DNA of 64,000 nt from Mycolicibacterium iranicum. GTDB taxonomy: Bacteria > Actinomycetota > Actinomycetes > Mycobacteriales > Mycobacteriaceae. The position numbers and the translations under genes are program-made. The DNA lies in the NCBI RefSeq assembly GCF_001650495.1, contig NZ_LWCS01000001.1, positions 372,001-436,000 of the forward strand, read 5' to 3'. The notes below the pieces were generated by a model. It had not been told where the DNA came from and did no database searches. It saw only the letters and a list, made by a program, of their open reading frames with translations. Shown here piece by piece: positions 29,217 through 38,316 of this stretch (position 1 is the stretch's first letter; every line of letters starts with the position of its first letter).

Positions 29217-32020
29217 GCCTTCTTGGCCGCTTTTTTCGCCACCTTCTTGGCAGGCGCCTTCTTCGCGGCCTTCTTGGTCGCCTTCTTCTTCACCGGTCCG
29301 CGCGCACGACGATCGGCCAACAACTCCGACGCACGCGCGTCGGTGATCGACAGCACGTCGTCGCCCTTGCGCAGGCTGGCGTTGGTCTCGCCGTCGGTGA
29401 CGTAGGGCCCGAACCGGCCGTCCTTGATCACCATCGGTTTCTCCGAGACGGGGTCGACGCCGAGCTCGCGCAACGGCGGCGTCGCTGCACCCTGCCTGCC
29501 GCGGCGCTTCGGCTCCGCATAGATCTTCAGCGCCTCGTCGAGGGTGATGTCGAACATCTGCTCCTCAGTGGCCAGCGACCGAGAATCGGTGCCGCGCTTG
29601 AGGTATGGGCCGTAGCGGCCGTTCTGCGCGGTGATCTCCTCACCACTGGCCGGATCGACGCCGACGACTCGGGGTAGCGACAGCAACCGCAGGGCATCCT
29701 CGAGCGTCACCGTCTCCAGGTCCATCGACCGCAGCAGCGAACCGGTCCGCGGTTTGGGGCCCGTCGGCTTCTTACCCTTCTTGGCGCCGCTACCCGCGTC
29801 GGGATCCTCCGGCGGTTCGGGCAGCACCTCGGTCACGTACGGTCCGTACCGCCCGTCCTTGGCGACGATCTCATGTCCGGTCTCGGGGTCGACCCCGAGT
29901 GAGCGGCCTTCCTGCGGTGTGGCGAAAAGCTTTTCGGCCAACTCAAGGGTCAGCTCGTCGGGAGTCAACTCGTCTTTGAGGTTGGCACGCTGCGGTTTCA
30001 GCTCGCCCGGGTTGTCAGGGTCGGCCACCATCCGCTCAAGGTAGGCGCCGTTGCGCCCGACGCGGACATTGATGGCCCGCCCCTCGGTGTCGTCGAAGAG
30101 CTTGATGGAGTTGACTTCTCGCGCGTCGATCTCTTCGAGATTGCCGCCGACGAGCTTCTTCAACCCGCCCGCGCGGGCGATCGAGCCGTCGACGCCGTGC
30201 TCGCCGCCGAAGTAGAAGTTGTTGAGCCAGTTGGTCCTTCGCTCGTTACCGGCGGCGATCTCGTCCAGCTCGTCTTCCATCGCGGCGGTGAAGTCGTAGT
30301 CGACCAGACGCCCGAAGTGCTGCTCCAGCAAGCCGATCACCGCGAACGCGACCCAGGACGGGACCAGCGCGCTGCCCTTCTTGTGGACATAACCGCGGTC
30401 CTGGATGGTCTTGATGATCGAGCTGTACGTCGAGGGCCTGCCGATGCCCAGGTCTTCGAGCGCCTTGATCAGCGAGGCCTCGGTGTAGCGTGCGGGCGGC
30501 GAGGTGGTGTGGCCGTCCGCGGTCAGATCCTTGGCGTCCACGCGCTGGCCCTGCGTCAGGTTCGGCAGCCGGCTCTCGGCGTCGTCGGACTCACCCCCGG
30601 CCAGGTCGTCGATGCTCTCGACATAGGCCTTCAGGAACCCGGGGAACGTGATGGTGCGGCCGCTGGCGTTGAAAACGACCTGCTCGCCGGTCCGGGCGGC
30701 TCCGCCGATGCGCAGGCTCAGCGTCGTGCCGCGCGCGTCGGCCATCTGCGAGGCCACGGTGCGCTGCCAGATCAGCTCGTAGAGCCGGAACTCGTCGGTG
30801 TCGAGCTGACTGTGCAGCTGACCCGGCGTCTGGAACACGTCGCCGGCGGGACGGATGGCCTCGTGAGCCTCCTGCGCGTTCTTGACCTTGCGGGTGTACT
30901 GACGCGCCGTCGGGTGCACGTACTCCTCGCCATAGAGCTGGCGAGCCTGGTTACGCGCGGCTTCAACAGCGCTCGCCGACAAAGTCGTCGAGTCGGTACG
31001 CATGTAGGTGATGTAGCCGTTCTCGTACAGCCGCTGCGCGATGCTCATCGTGCGCTCCGACGAGAACCGCAGCTTGCGGCCCGCCTCCTGCTGCAGCGTC
31101 GAGGTCATGAACGGTGCGTAGGGCTTGCGGGTGTACGGCTTCTGCTCGACCGACGTGACGGCCAGCTGGGCGCCGCGCAGGCCACCGGCCAGCGCGTTGG
31201 CCGCGGTCTCGTCGAGCACCAGCACTTCGTCGGGCTTCTTGACGGCACCGAGGGAGTCGAAGTCGCGGCCGGTCGCGACGCGGCGCCCGTCGACGGTGTT
31301 GAGCTTGGCGACGAAGGTCGGTGGGCTGGCCTGGGCGTCGGACACGCTGGCGTCCAACTCGGCGGTGACGTCCCAATATCCGGCACTGCGGAACGCCATC
31401 CGCTCGCGTTCACGCTGGACGATGATGCGGGTGGCCACCGACTGCACGCGACCCGCCGACAGCTTCGGCGCGACCTTCTTCCACAGCACGGGGCTGACTT
31501 CGTAGCCGTAGAGCCGGTCGAGGATGCGGCGGGTCTCCTGCGCGTCGACCAGGTCGTTGTCGAGGTCACGGGGGTCCTCGGCGGCGGCCCGGATCGCGGG
31601 CTCGGTGATCTCGTGGAACACCATCCGCTTGACCGGGATGCGGGGCTTGAGCGTCTCGAGCAGGTGCCAGGCAATGGCCTCGCCCTCGCGGTCACCGTCG
31701 GTGGCGAGGTAGAGCTCGTCGACGCTCTTGAGCTTGTCTTTCAAGTCCGCGACGGTGCTCTTCTTGTCGGGGCTGATGATGTAGAGCGGTTCGAAGTCGG
31801 CGTCGACGTTGACCCCGAGGCGGGCCCACGGCTCGGACTTGTACTTGGCCGGCACGTCAGCGGCGGCCCGCGGCAGGTCGCGGATGTGCCCACGAGAAGA
31901 TTCGACGATGTAGTTGGAGCCCAGGTAGCCGGCGATTTTGCGCGCCTTGGTGGGCGACTCGACTATGACGAGTCGTCGCACCGACCCGTTTCTGCCGCTG
32001 CCGCGGTCCCGGTCAACCAC
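29213..32020 (-). CDS. topA: DNA topoisomerase I (type IA)
   Basis: Relaxes negative supercoils through a 5'-phosphotyrosine intermediate. The 935-aa protein has the TOPRIM domain at the N-terminus (RLVIVESPTKA, then DGDREGEAIAWH) and the active-site Tyr in YITYMRTDST. The HEAIRP motif, the carboxyl-terminal repeats that replace zinc ribbons in mycobacterial TopA (several D-P-E-T-G-H-E-I-type units with RYGPYV) and a terminal lysine/alanine tail follow. That tail is needed for strand passage in mycobacterial enzymes. It starts GTG 32020. Confidence 0.98.
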   Translation of the reverse strand: MVDRDRGSGRNGSVRRLVIVESPTKARKIAGYLGSNYIVESSRGHIRDLPRAAADVPAKYKSEPWARLGVNVDADFEPLYIISPDKKSTVADLKDKLKSVDELYLATDGDREGEAIAWHLLETLKPRIPVKRMVFHEITEPAIRAAAEDPRDLDNDLVDAQETRRILDRLYGYEVSPVLWKKVAPKLSAGRVQSVATRIIVQRERERMAFRSAGYWDVTAELDASVSDAQASPPTFVAKLNTVDGRRVATGRDFDSLGAVKKPDEVLVLDETAANALAGGLRGAQLAVTSVEQKPYTRKPYAPFMTSTLQQEAGRKLRFSSERTMSIAQRLYENGYITYMRTDSTTLSASAVEAARNQARQLYGEEYVHPTARQYTRKVKNAQEAHEAIRPAGDVFQTPGQLHSQLDTDEFRLYELIWQRTVASQMADARGTTLSLRIGGAARTGEQVVFNASGRTITFPGFLKAYVESIDDLAGGESDDAESRLPNLTQGQRVDAKDLTADGHTTSPPARYTEASLIKALEDLGIGRPSTYSSIIKTIQDRGYVHKKGSALVPSWVAFAVIGLLEQHFGRLVDYDFTAAMEDELDEIAAGNERRTNWLNNFYFGGEHGVDGSIARAGGLKKLVGGNLEEIDAREVNSIKLFDDTEGRAINVRVGRNGAYLERMVADPDNPGELKPQRANLKDELTPDELTLELAEKLFATPQEGRSLGVDPETGHEIVAKDGRYGPYVTEVLPEPPEDPDAGSGAKKGKKPTGPKPRTGSLLRSMDLETVTLEDALRLLSLPRVVGVDPASGEEITAQNGRYGPYLKRGTDSRSLATEEQMFDITLDEALKIYAEPKRRGRQGAATPPLRELGVDPVSEKPMVIKDGRFGPYVTDGETNASLRKGDDVLSITDARASELLADRRARGPVKKKATKKAAKKAPAKKVAKKAAKKA

Positions 32021-32153
32021 TTAGAAAAGCTCCACTTCTTCTGCTGCCTGCGGACTGCATTTACTCACGCGACCCGCCCTGGCAACTGACAATTTCGCAC
32101 CCCGGGCTTGCCGACGCAAACCGTCCCTCCCCTGCCGAGGTACCGCGGCCGAG

Positions 32154-32732
32154 CTAGATCCGCGGCCACTGCGCCAACGCCTCGGCGCCCGCGGGAGGTT
32201 CCCCCACGTTCTCTACCAGGCGCGATAGACGTCGTCGTCCACTGATTCGCAGCGCCGGACGCGACCCCCTGGTACCGATGAGAGTCGGCGCGATCCCGAC
32301 TCTCATCATCGCTGACGCCAGCGCAGAATGCGTGTCGGGCGCGTGAGGATCCAGTCCGAGCAAGTAGCGATCGGCCTCCGGGGTGCCTGACGCGAGCGTC
32401 CAGGCCCGCAATTCCCGCGGCCCGGGCAACCACTGCGGCGGGACGGTCTTGACCGCTCCTCGCGTCCACTGCGCGGCGATTCCGCCCAATCGGGCGTCTG
32501 CGGCGGTGCGCACCAGCGGGTTGTTCTCGTCGGTGCGGGCGATCTCGGGTTCCAATCCGGCGTCGGCGATCATCACGGCCAGCTCCTCCGCGCGCCACAG
32601 GTGCTCGACCACCACCGACAGCCGCGCCGCACCGCCGACGAGCACCACCTGGCCCGGCCCGGCCAGCAGGCCCGTCAGATCGGCGATCGCCGGGGGCACC
32701 GACTCCGCAGAAAAGAAGGACAGCTGGCTCAC
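32154..32732 (-). CDS. Conserved hypothetical protein (Rv3647c-like)
   Basis: A 192-aa cytosolic protein found next to topA in mycobacteria. It has no recognisable catalytic motif. Features seen are an N-terminal SQLSFFSAESVPPAI, a GQVVLVGGAARLSVVV segment, and a basic C-terminus with RGSRPALRISGRRRLSRLVE. This last part could bind nucleic acid, although that is speculation. Start GTG 32732 reproduces the recalled length of the homologue; the longer frame to 32798 begins in non-conserved sequence. It lies 133 nt upstream of topA on the same strand. Confidence 0.75.
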   Translation of the reverse strand: MSQLSFFSAESVPPAIADLTGLLAGPGQVVLVGGAARLSVVVEHLWRAEELAVMIADAGLEPEIARTDENNPLVRTAADARLGGIAAQWTRGAVKTVPPQWLPGPRELRAWTLASGTPEADRYLLGLDPHAPDTHSALASAMMRVGIAPTLIGTRGSRPALRISGRRRLSRLVENVGEPPAGAEALAQWPRI

Positions 32733-32802
32733 ATCGACGAGATTAGGCCAGCGATACCCTGCAGACGCGTGACCCGGCCGCAGGTCCCGCTCCCACAACA
32801 GA

Positions 32803-32840
32803 TCACCCCCGCGTCATCCGAGTGGACGGCGCGGGGGTGA
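32803..32840 (-). terminator. Hairpin downstream of cspA
   Basis: A perfect 11-bp inverted repeat (TCACCCCCGCG at 32803-32813 and CGCGGGGGTGA at 32830-32840) begins 25 nt after the cspA stop. There is no long T-run, as is common for mycobacterial terminators. Confidence 0.65.
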
Positions 32841-32865
32841 CGTGAGGTCTTTGGTGGTGTTCTGC

Positions 32866-33069
32866 TCAGACGGCGCGAACGCCGGTGGCCTGCGGGCCCT
32901 TGGGGCTCTGGCCGACCTCGAACTCGACCTTCTGGTTCTCTTCCAGGGTGCGGAAGCCGGAACCCTGGATCTCCGTGTAGTGGACAAAAACGTCAGCGGA
33001 GCCGTCCTCGGGGGCGATAAAGCCGAAGCCCTTCTCCGCGTTGAACCACTTCACAGTTCCCTGTGGCAT
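32866..33069 (-). CDS. cspA: Cold-shock protein CspA
   Basis: A 67-aa single OB-fold RNA/DNA-binding protein. RNP1 KGFGFIAP and RNP2 VFVHYTEI are both present, as is the start [14 protein letters not shown]. It acts as an RNA chaperone. ATG 33069 is preceded by AGAAGGAAAG. A strong hairpin follows its stop, so it is probably transcribed alone. Confidence 0.97.
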   Translation of the reverse strand: MPQGTVKWFNAEKGFGFIAPEDGSADVFVHYTEIQGSGFRTLEENQKVEFEVGQSPKGPQATGVRAV

Positions 33070-33379
33070 CTTTCGTACTTTCCTTCTCTATATTCACCGG
33101 GTGCGGTCCGCCGCTTCTCGGCAGTCCGGGCCCGTTCCGACCGCCATACCTTCGTGGAGTGCTCGGAACTCGACCCGACCTACAACCCTCGCAGGAACCG
33201 CGATCGCAACGTCGTTCCTGCGGGTGCTTTTACACGAACACAGAAGCTGCGACCGCGATTAGTCAACCACGTTCATGGCTGTGGCGACAGTCTCGCGGTC
33301 ATCACGTGGTGAACAATTCACGTACAACGAGTTCTGGGCCGGGTTTTGGGCGGCCCGAGTACTTAACCAGAAGGGTCCG
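33070..33379. other. Intergenic region between cspA and the helicase gene
   Basis: These 310 nt separate two divergent genes. The cspA-proximal part is locally AT-richer (CTATATTC near 33091) and may hold the cspA promoter and an untranslated leader. No RNA gene, repeat or convincing protein was seen. An in-frame GTG extension of the helicase to about 33275 is possible but looks non-conserved. Confidence 0.5.
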
Positions 33380-35731
33380 ATGACAGATCCGGTGCCGGAT
33401 TTCGGTCGCGAGTTGCTCGCTTGTGCGGTCGAAGGCACCCCCGCCGACGAGCACCCGCTGCGCCATGTCGCGGACCTGGCGCCGAGGCGTGCGAGAACGC
33501 ACGCGTGGCCATCCTGGGTAGACCCAGATGTGGTGCGGGCGTTCCATGATCGTGGCGTCGAGTCGCTGTGGTCCCATCAACTGGCCGCGGCGGAGCTCGC
33601 CCGCGACGGGCGCCATGTGGTGCTGAGCACAGGCACCGCGTCCGGCAAGTCGCTGGCCTACCAGCTACCCATATTGACGGGTTTGAAGGACAACCCTCGG
33701 TCACGGGTGCTCTACCTGTCCCCCACCAAGGCACTCGGACACGACCAGTTGCGCGCCGCCGCATCGTTGACGGCCTCAATCCCCGACCTGAACGACGTGG
33801 CGCCGACGGCCTACGACGGAGACACTCCCTCGGAGGTGCGCCGCTTCGCGCGGGAACGGTCGCGATGGATCTTTTCCAACCCCGACATGATCCACATGTC
33901 CCTGATGCGCAATCACGCGCGCTGGGCGGTGTTTCTGCGCAACCTCCAATACGTCGTCGTCGACGAATGTCATTATTACCGAGGGATTTTCGGCTCCAAT
34001 GTGGCCATGGTGCTACGCCGGCTGTTGCGGCTGTGCGCGCGGTATTCGCCGGCTGAGCGCATGCCCACGGTCATCTTCGCCAGCGCGACGACGTCGCAGC
34101 CCGCGGCGACCGCGTCGGAGTTGATCGGCCAGACGGTGGCGGAGGTGACCGAGGACGGCTCACCCCAGGGCGGCCGTACCGTTGCGCTGTGGGAGCCGGC
34201 CCTGCTGCCCGACCTGTTGGGCGAGAACGGCGCTCCGGTGCGGCGTTCCGCCGGCGCCGAAGCCGCCAGGGTGATGGCCGACCTGATGGCTGAGGGAGCA
34301 CGCACGTTGACGTTCGTGCGCTCCCGCCGCGGAGCCGAACTCGCAGCGCTCGGCGCCAGGGCCCGGCTGGCCGACACCGCACCCCATTTGGCGGAGCAGG
34401 TCGCGTCGTACCGCGCGGGATATCTCGCCGAGGACCGCCGCGAACTCGAGCACGCACTCGCCGACGGCAGGCTGCGCGGGATGGCGACCACAAACGCGCT
34501 GGAGCTCGGAGTCGACATCGCGGGCCTCGATGCCGTTGTGCTGGCCGGCTTTCCGGGAACCGTCGCATCGTTCTGGCAGCAGGCCGGCCGCGCGGGCAGG
34601 CGCGGGCAAGGAGCGCTGATCGTCCTCATCGCTCGCGATGATCCGCTGGACACCTACCTGGTGCACCACCCGGCGGCGCTGCTCGACAAACCCATTGAGC
34701 GGGTGGTGATAGACCCCGCGAACCCGTACGTGCTGGGACCTCAGCTGCTCTGCGCGGCAACAGAATTGCCATTGACCGACGCCGAGGTGCGCATGTGGGA
34801 TGCCGAGGCGGTGGCCGCAGCCCTCGTCGATGACGGACTGCTGCGCCGTCGCGCCGGCGGATACTTTCCCGCCCCGGGACTGGACCCGCACCCCGCTGTG
34901 GACATCCGCGGCTCCGGCGGTGGGCAGATCGCAATCCTGGAAGCGGCCACGGGACGAATGCTCGGCAGCGCGGGGGCGGCCCAGGCCCCGGCATCGGTGC
35001 ATCCTGGCGCCGTTTATCTGCATCAGGGCGAGAGTTATGTCGTCGATTCCCTCGATTTCGAGGACGGGATCGCCTTCGTGCACGCCGAGGACCCCGGTTA
35101 CACGACATTCGCACGCGAGATCACCGGCATCACCGTCACCGGACCGGGGCAACGCACCCAACACGGGCCCGTCACCGTCGGCCTGGTCCCCGTGTGTGTC
35201 AGCAACACCGTGACCGGATATCTGCGCCGGCGCCTCGACGGCGAGGTGATCGACTACGTCGAACTGGAGATGCCGACACGAAACCTGGAGACGATGGCGG
35301 TGATGTGCACCGTTACTCCGGAAGCACTGCAGGACAACGGAATAGATCAACTACGGGTACCGGGTTCGTTGCACGCTGCCGAGCACGCCGCGATCGGACT
35401 GCTACCGCTGATGGCCAGCTGCGACCGCGGCGACATCGGAGGCGTGTCGACGGCGGTCGGCCCGGTCGACGGCCTGCCGACGATCTTCGTTTACGACGGC
35501 CACCCGGGCGGCGCCGGCTTCGCCGCCCGCGGGTTCCACACGCTGAGCCAGTGGTGGGAGGCGACCGCGTCGGCCATCGAGGCATGCGAATGTTCTACCG
35601 GGTGCCCGTCGTGTGTTCAGTCACCGAAATGCGGCAACGGCAACGACCCACTCGACAAACCCGGAGCCGTGCGCGTGTTGCGCCTGGTCACGGGCGCCCT
35701 GGCGGCGAATGACGGTATCGGCCATCGGTAG
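33380..35731 (+). CDS. Superfamily 2 helicase with C-terminal DUF1998 cysteine cluster (Rv3649; SftH/MrfA clade)
   Basis: A 783-aa DNA-dependent ATPase/helicase. The helicase core has Q-region SHQLAAAELA, Walker A STGTASGKSLAYQ, motif Ia SPTKALGHDQ, DECH box VVVDECHYYRG, motif III FASATTS, and motifs V/VI ATNALELGVDIAGLD and QQAGRAGRRG. The DUF1998 region ends with a metal-binding CECSTGCPSCVQSPKC. Bacterial relatives (Bacillus MrfA, mycobacterial SftH) are 3'-5' helicases; MrfA acts in mitomycin repair. MrfB is not next to it here. ATG 33380 follows AAGGG by 5 nt. Confidence 0.9.
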   Translation: MTDPVPDFGRELLACAVEGTPADEHPLRHVADLAPRRARTHAWPSWVDPDVVRAFHDRGVESLWSHQLAAAELARDGRHVVLSTGTASGKSLAYQLPILTGLKDNPRSRVLYLSPTKALGHDQLRAAASLTASIPDLNDVAPTAYDGDTPSEVRRFARERSRWIFSNPDMIHMSLMRNHARWAVFLRNLQYVVVDECHYYRGIFGSNVAMVLRRLLRLCARYSPAERMPTVIFASATTSQPAATASELIGQTVAEVTEDGSPQGGRTVALWEPALLPDLLGENGAPVRRSAGAEAARVMADLMAEGARTLTFVRSRRGAELAALGARARLADTAPHLAEQVASYRAGYLAEDRRELEHALADGRLRGMATTNALELGVDIAGLDAVVLAGFPGTVASFWQQAGRAGRRGQGALIVLIARDDPLDTYLVHHPAALLDKPIERVVIDPANPYVLGPQLLCAATELPLTDAEVRMWDAEAVAAALVDDGLLRRRAGGYFPAPGLDPHPAVDIRGSGGGQIAILEAATGRMLGSAGAAQAPASVHPGAVYLHQGESYVVDSLDFEDGIAFVHAEDPGYTTFAREITGITVTGPGQRTQHGPVTVGLVPVCVSNTVTGYLRRRLDGEVIDYVELEMPTRNLETMAVMCTVTPEALQDNGIDQLRVPGSLHAAEHAAIGLLPLMASCDRGDIGGVSTAVGPVDGLPTIFVYDGHPGGAGFAARGFHTLSQWWEATASAIEACECSTGCPSCVQSPKCGNGNDPLDKPGAVRVLRLVTGALAANDGIGHR

Positions 35732-35740
35732 GATCTGCCC

Positions 35741-36772
35741 ATGACCCACGACTGGCTGCTCGTGGAAACACTGGGCACCGTGCCTGTCGTCGTCGCACAT
35801 GGCTCCCACACCAAAGACCAGATTCCGATCGGCACCTTCCTGCGGCGCAGCCCCCACCTGATGGCGATCCAGACCGCCATCGGCGAAACAGTGCGTGGTG
35901 CGACCGGCCTGAGCAGCATCACACCCAAGAACGACCGAGTGATCCGGACCGAGGTGGTCCAGATGTCTGACGGCCGCATCCACGGCGTACAGATATGGCT
36001 TGGAGCGCCCGACGAAGCGCCGCCCGAGCGCCCGCTGGTGGGCCCACTGATGTGGGACCTGACCGCGGGCACCGCGACCGATACCGTCGAATCCCTTCAG
36101 GTCGGTGGATGGGATCCGGCCAGGCAGATGACCCACGGGCGCGCGTTCGCCGACGACCTGCCGCGCCGCGAATTGAAGCGCAACGAAGCCGAAGTGATCA
36201 GCATGGTGATCAATCCGGAAGTGGGAGTGACCATCTGCGACACCTGGGATGTCGTCGACTATCGCGGCGAGCCGATCACCGTCGGGTTCGTCGCGCGGTC
36301 GGTGCCCGAGATTCAGGACGACGGCAGCGAACGGCTCATCTGCCGCGCGATGAACTGGCGCAGCGTCCGCGAAGGCCCGGGCATCCAGCATGACCTGTTG
36401 GCGCAGCGGATCCTCGACGGGCTCGCGCAGCCGGGTGTGCACCGGGCCCTTGTGGACCCGAAGAACTGGACGCTGTTGAAGTGGCTGGACGACCCGGTGC
36501 CGTTCTTCGACTGGCGCGCAGGCATGGTCCGCGAGCAGGCCGTCCATCCTCATGATCGGCAGACGATGAAGCGGATGGCCACCGACTTCGACACCGGCGC
36601 CGCCAGCGGCGTGCTGCGGATGGCCGGCAATCGCGGCGGCTGGACCCCGGTTCACGTGACGGTCAACCGTGTCGAACTGGGTAAGGGCATCCACGCCGGC
36701 CTGGCGTCGCTGCGACTGCCGACAACGGCCGAGCTCAGCGCAGCTGGTATCGACGAGCGCACCGATTCGTAA
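35741..36772 (+). CDS. Conserved mycobacterial protein, Rv3651-like
   Basis: A 343-aa cytosolic protein without a signal or membrane segment. It opens MTHDWLLVETLG. Two alpha/beta portions are visible: residues about 1-150 and a PAS-like C-terminal part near 240-340 (FFDWRAGMVREQAVHPHDRQTMKRMA then WTPVHVTVNRVELG), which by shape resembles a PAS/PAC sensor unit. M. tuberculosis Rv3651 has a similar length and has been linked to lipid or sterol growth; I cannot confirm a ligand. It starts 9 nt after the helicase stop and is probably co-transcribed with it. Confidence 0.78.
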   Translation: MTHDWLLVETLGTVPVVVAHGSHTKDQIPIGTFLRRSPHLMAIQTAIGETVRGATGLSSITPKNDRVIRTEVVQMSDGRIHGVQIWLGAPDEAPPERPLVGPLMWDLTAGTATDTVESLQVGGWDPARQMTHGRAFADDLPRRELKRNEAEVISMVINPEVGVTICDTWDVVDYRGEPITVGFVARSVPEIQDDGSERLICRAMNWRSVREGPGIQHDLLAQRILDGLAQPGVHRALVDPKNWTLLKWLDDPVPFFDWRAGMVREQAVHPHDRQTMKRMATDFDTGAASGVLRMAGNRGGWTPVHVTVNRVELGKGIHAGLASLRLPTTAELSAAGIDERTDS

Positions 36773-36859
36773 GCGCGCTGCGGCAACGACAATGCGCAGA
36801 ACCCAGGCGTGAAGTCCTGATCGGGGCGCGCCGTGGCCTCGCGCCTGAATCCGTCGCGA

Positions 36860-37201
36860 CTAACCCGGCCCGGCGCGGGCGACGGCGCGGGCGTGCGCGG
36901 TCCGGAAGAGCCGCAGGGAGACCCGGGCCTCCACCGTCACAGTCAGATCGAGATCGTCGACTGAACAGCCCACGGCAGCCGTCGCCATCCGCTGAGCTAT
37001 CGCCGACGCCCGCGCGCACGCCTGCGCAATGCCGGCAGGCACCGTCGCCGCGCCGGCGAGCGCAGCGAGGTCGGCGGCCGCCTGGGCCCGATGACGTCCC
37101 ACCACAGACGCGCCGATCTGTGCTGCGCCGACCGTAACCGCCACCAGCACCGCACACATCGCGGCCGCAACCATGCTCGCCGAGCCCCGCTCACCGTCCA
37201 C
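36860..37201 (-). CDS. TadG-like pseudopilin/secretion-neighbourhood protein (Rv3654c-like)
   Basis: A 113-aa protein, last gene of the Tad locus. A short cytoplasmic start (VDGERGSAS) is followed by one N-terminal membrane helix (MVAAAMCAVLVAVTVGAAQIG), then a small extracytoplasmic domain. This layout matches actinobacterial 'helicase/secretion neighbourhood TadE-like' proteins, minor pseudopilins of Flp pili. The GTG start at 37201 overlaps the upstream TadE-like gene by 11 nt. Confidence 0.75.
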   Translation of the reverse strand: MDGERGSASMVAAAMCAVLVAVTVGAAQIGASVVGRHRAQAAADLAALAGAATVPAGIAQACARASAIAQRMATAAVGCSVDDLDLTVTVEARVSLRLFRTAHARAVARAGPG

Positions 37202-37523
37202 CCTCCTCGGCGGCGGAAACACCCTCGGCACCGATCGACACCATCGGCAACAGCGCCGATCTCGTAGTGACCCTCGCCACGACGAAATCGCCGTCGCGCC
37301 GAATATCGATGACCGCGTCGGGCGGTGCGATGCCTTGCGCAGTGCGCGTCGCCGATGCGGCATCGCCTCGCGCTGCCAGCCGCGCGGCCTCGCGCGCCGC
37401 GTCGATGCACCGCACCTGCATGCTGATCGCGGTGAGTCCGGCCAGACAGACTGCCAGGACGGCCACCAGCGCCACCACCGCGAATGCCGCTTCGGCAGTG
37501 GCGATTCCGGCATCGTCACTCAG
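37191..37523 (-). CDS. TadE-like pseudopilin with probable CTG start
   Basis: A 110-aa protein with the TadE pattern: a short leader with DDAGIATAEAAFA (a Glu five residues into the hydrophobic segment, as in type IV-like prepilins), one membrane helix, then CIDAAREAARLAARGD, the TadE signature, and a small extracytoplasmic domain. No ATG, GTG or TTG exists in frame between the helix and a point about 45 codons inside the flp gene. CTG 37523 overlaps the flp TGA as CTGA, mimicking the ATGA/GTGA junctions of the rest of the locus, so CTG initiation by coupling is likely. Confidence 0.75.
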   Translation of the reverse strand: MSDDAGIATAEAAFAVVALVAVLAVCLAGLTAISMQVRCIDAAREAARLAARGDAASATRTAQGIAPPDAVIDIRRDGDFVVARVTTRSALLPMVSIGAEGVSAAEEGGR

Positions 37524-37723
37524 ACGTTCGTGCTCAGAGCCCGGTTGATGATGTTGGTCAGCGCGGTGACGATCGAATCTCCCGTGACCACCGTGTAGAG
37601 GATTGCCCCGAACGCGGCCGCGGCAATGGTGCCTATCGCGTACTCGACCGTCGACATCCCGTCGTCGGCAACCGCGAGCACGATCAACCGTGTCCGAAGA
37701 TCCTGAAGGCGTTGTCTCACCAC
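37520..37723 (-). CDS. flp: Flp/Fap-type pilin
   Basis: A 67-aa major pilin of the tight-adherence pilus. A basic leader (VRQRLQDLRTRLIVLAVADDG) is followed by the processing region M-STVEYAIG. The Glu-Tyr pair is diagnostic of Flp pilins. One hydrophobic helix and a short tail ALTNIINRALSTNV complete it. GTG 37723 is placed 5 nt after a GGAG (37732-37729); the GTG at 37747 would give a longer form. The prepilin peptidase is not in the window. Confidence 0.85.
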   Translation of the reverse strand: MVRQRLQDLRTRLIVLAVADDGMSTVEYAIGTIAAAAFGAILYTVVTGDSIVTALTNIINRALSTNV

Positions 37724-37743
37724 TGTTTCTCCTTTGCATTCCG

Positions 37744-38316
37744 TCACAGCACTCCTGTTTGCAGAACTTCACCGGCGAGTCCTGCGACCACGGGCACGAT
37801 GCCCAGACACAGGAATGCCGGGAGGTAACAAAGCCCGAGAGGGCCGGCCATCAATACCGAGGCCCGCTCGGCTCTCGCGCTCGCCGCGTCGGACGCCTCG
37901 CCGCGCAGTTGAACGGCCAGATCCTCGACACCGTGGGCAAGCGCGCTACCCGATGCCGCCGAACGCCTGGCCATCCGTAGGAAGGCCTGCAGATGACCGT
38001 CCGCCGCACTCGCCGGACTTGCCCAGGCGTGCGCGGGTTCAGCGCCGAGCGCGAGAAGGTCGGCGGCTCGCTGCAGCAGCGTCGCCATCTCCGTGGGCGC
38101 AGATTCGGCGACTGCCGCCGCGGCTGTTGAGACCGCCATGCCGGATCGCAGGCACGCTGCAAGTACGTCGAGGCTTGCCGCTACGGCGAGAGGGTCCTCG
38201 TCCGGTTCCCGTCTCTGCGCGTCGCCGGAGGCCGCCAGGCCACTCCGCATCCTGGTGAGCGATACCGGGGGCAGCGCGAGAACCGCCGCGGCGAGAAGTA
38301 CCGCAGACCAGATCAC
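37744..38316 (-). CDS. tadC: TadC-like inner-membrane protein (type II secretion F domain)
   Basis: A 190-aa membrane protein of the Flp-pilus platform. It has an N-terminal helix, a cytoplasmic T2SSF-type four-helix bundle (LAACLRSGMAVSTAAAAVAE, ending ASARAERASVLMAGPLG) and two C-terminal helices. It starts GTG 38316, overlapping the TadB stop as GTGA. It is followed by flp after 20 nt. Actinobacterial TadC proteins are short like this one. Confidence 0.82.
   Translation of the reverse strand: MIWSAVLLAAAVLALPPVSLTRMRSGLAASGDAQRREPDEDPLAVAASLDVLAACLRSGMAVSTAAAAVAESAPTEMATLLQRAADLLALGAEPAHAWASPASAADGHLQAFLRMARRSAASGSALAHGVEDLAVQLRGEASDAASARAERASVLMAGPLGLCYLPAFLCLGIVPVVAGLAGEVLQTGVL

Noticed and set aside
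30197..32089. 630-codon plus-strand frame
   Set aside because: Antisense shadow of topA, which shows TOPRIM and active-site motifs.
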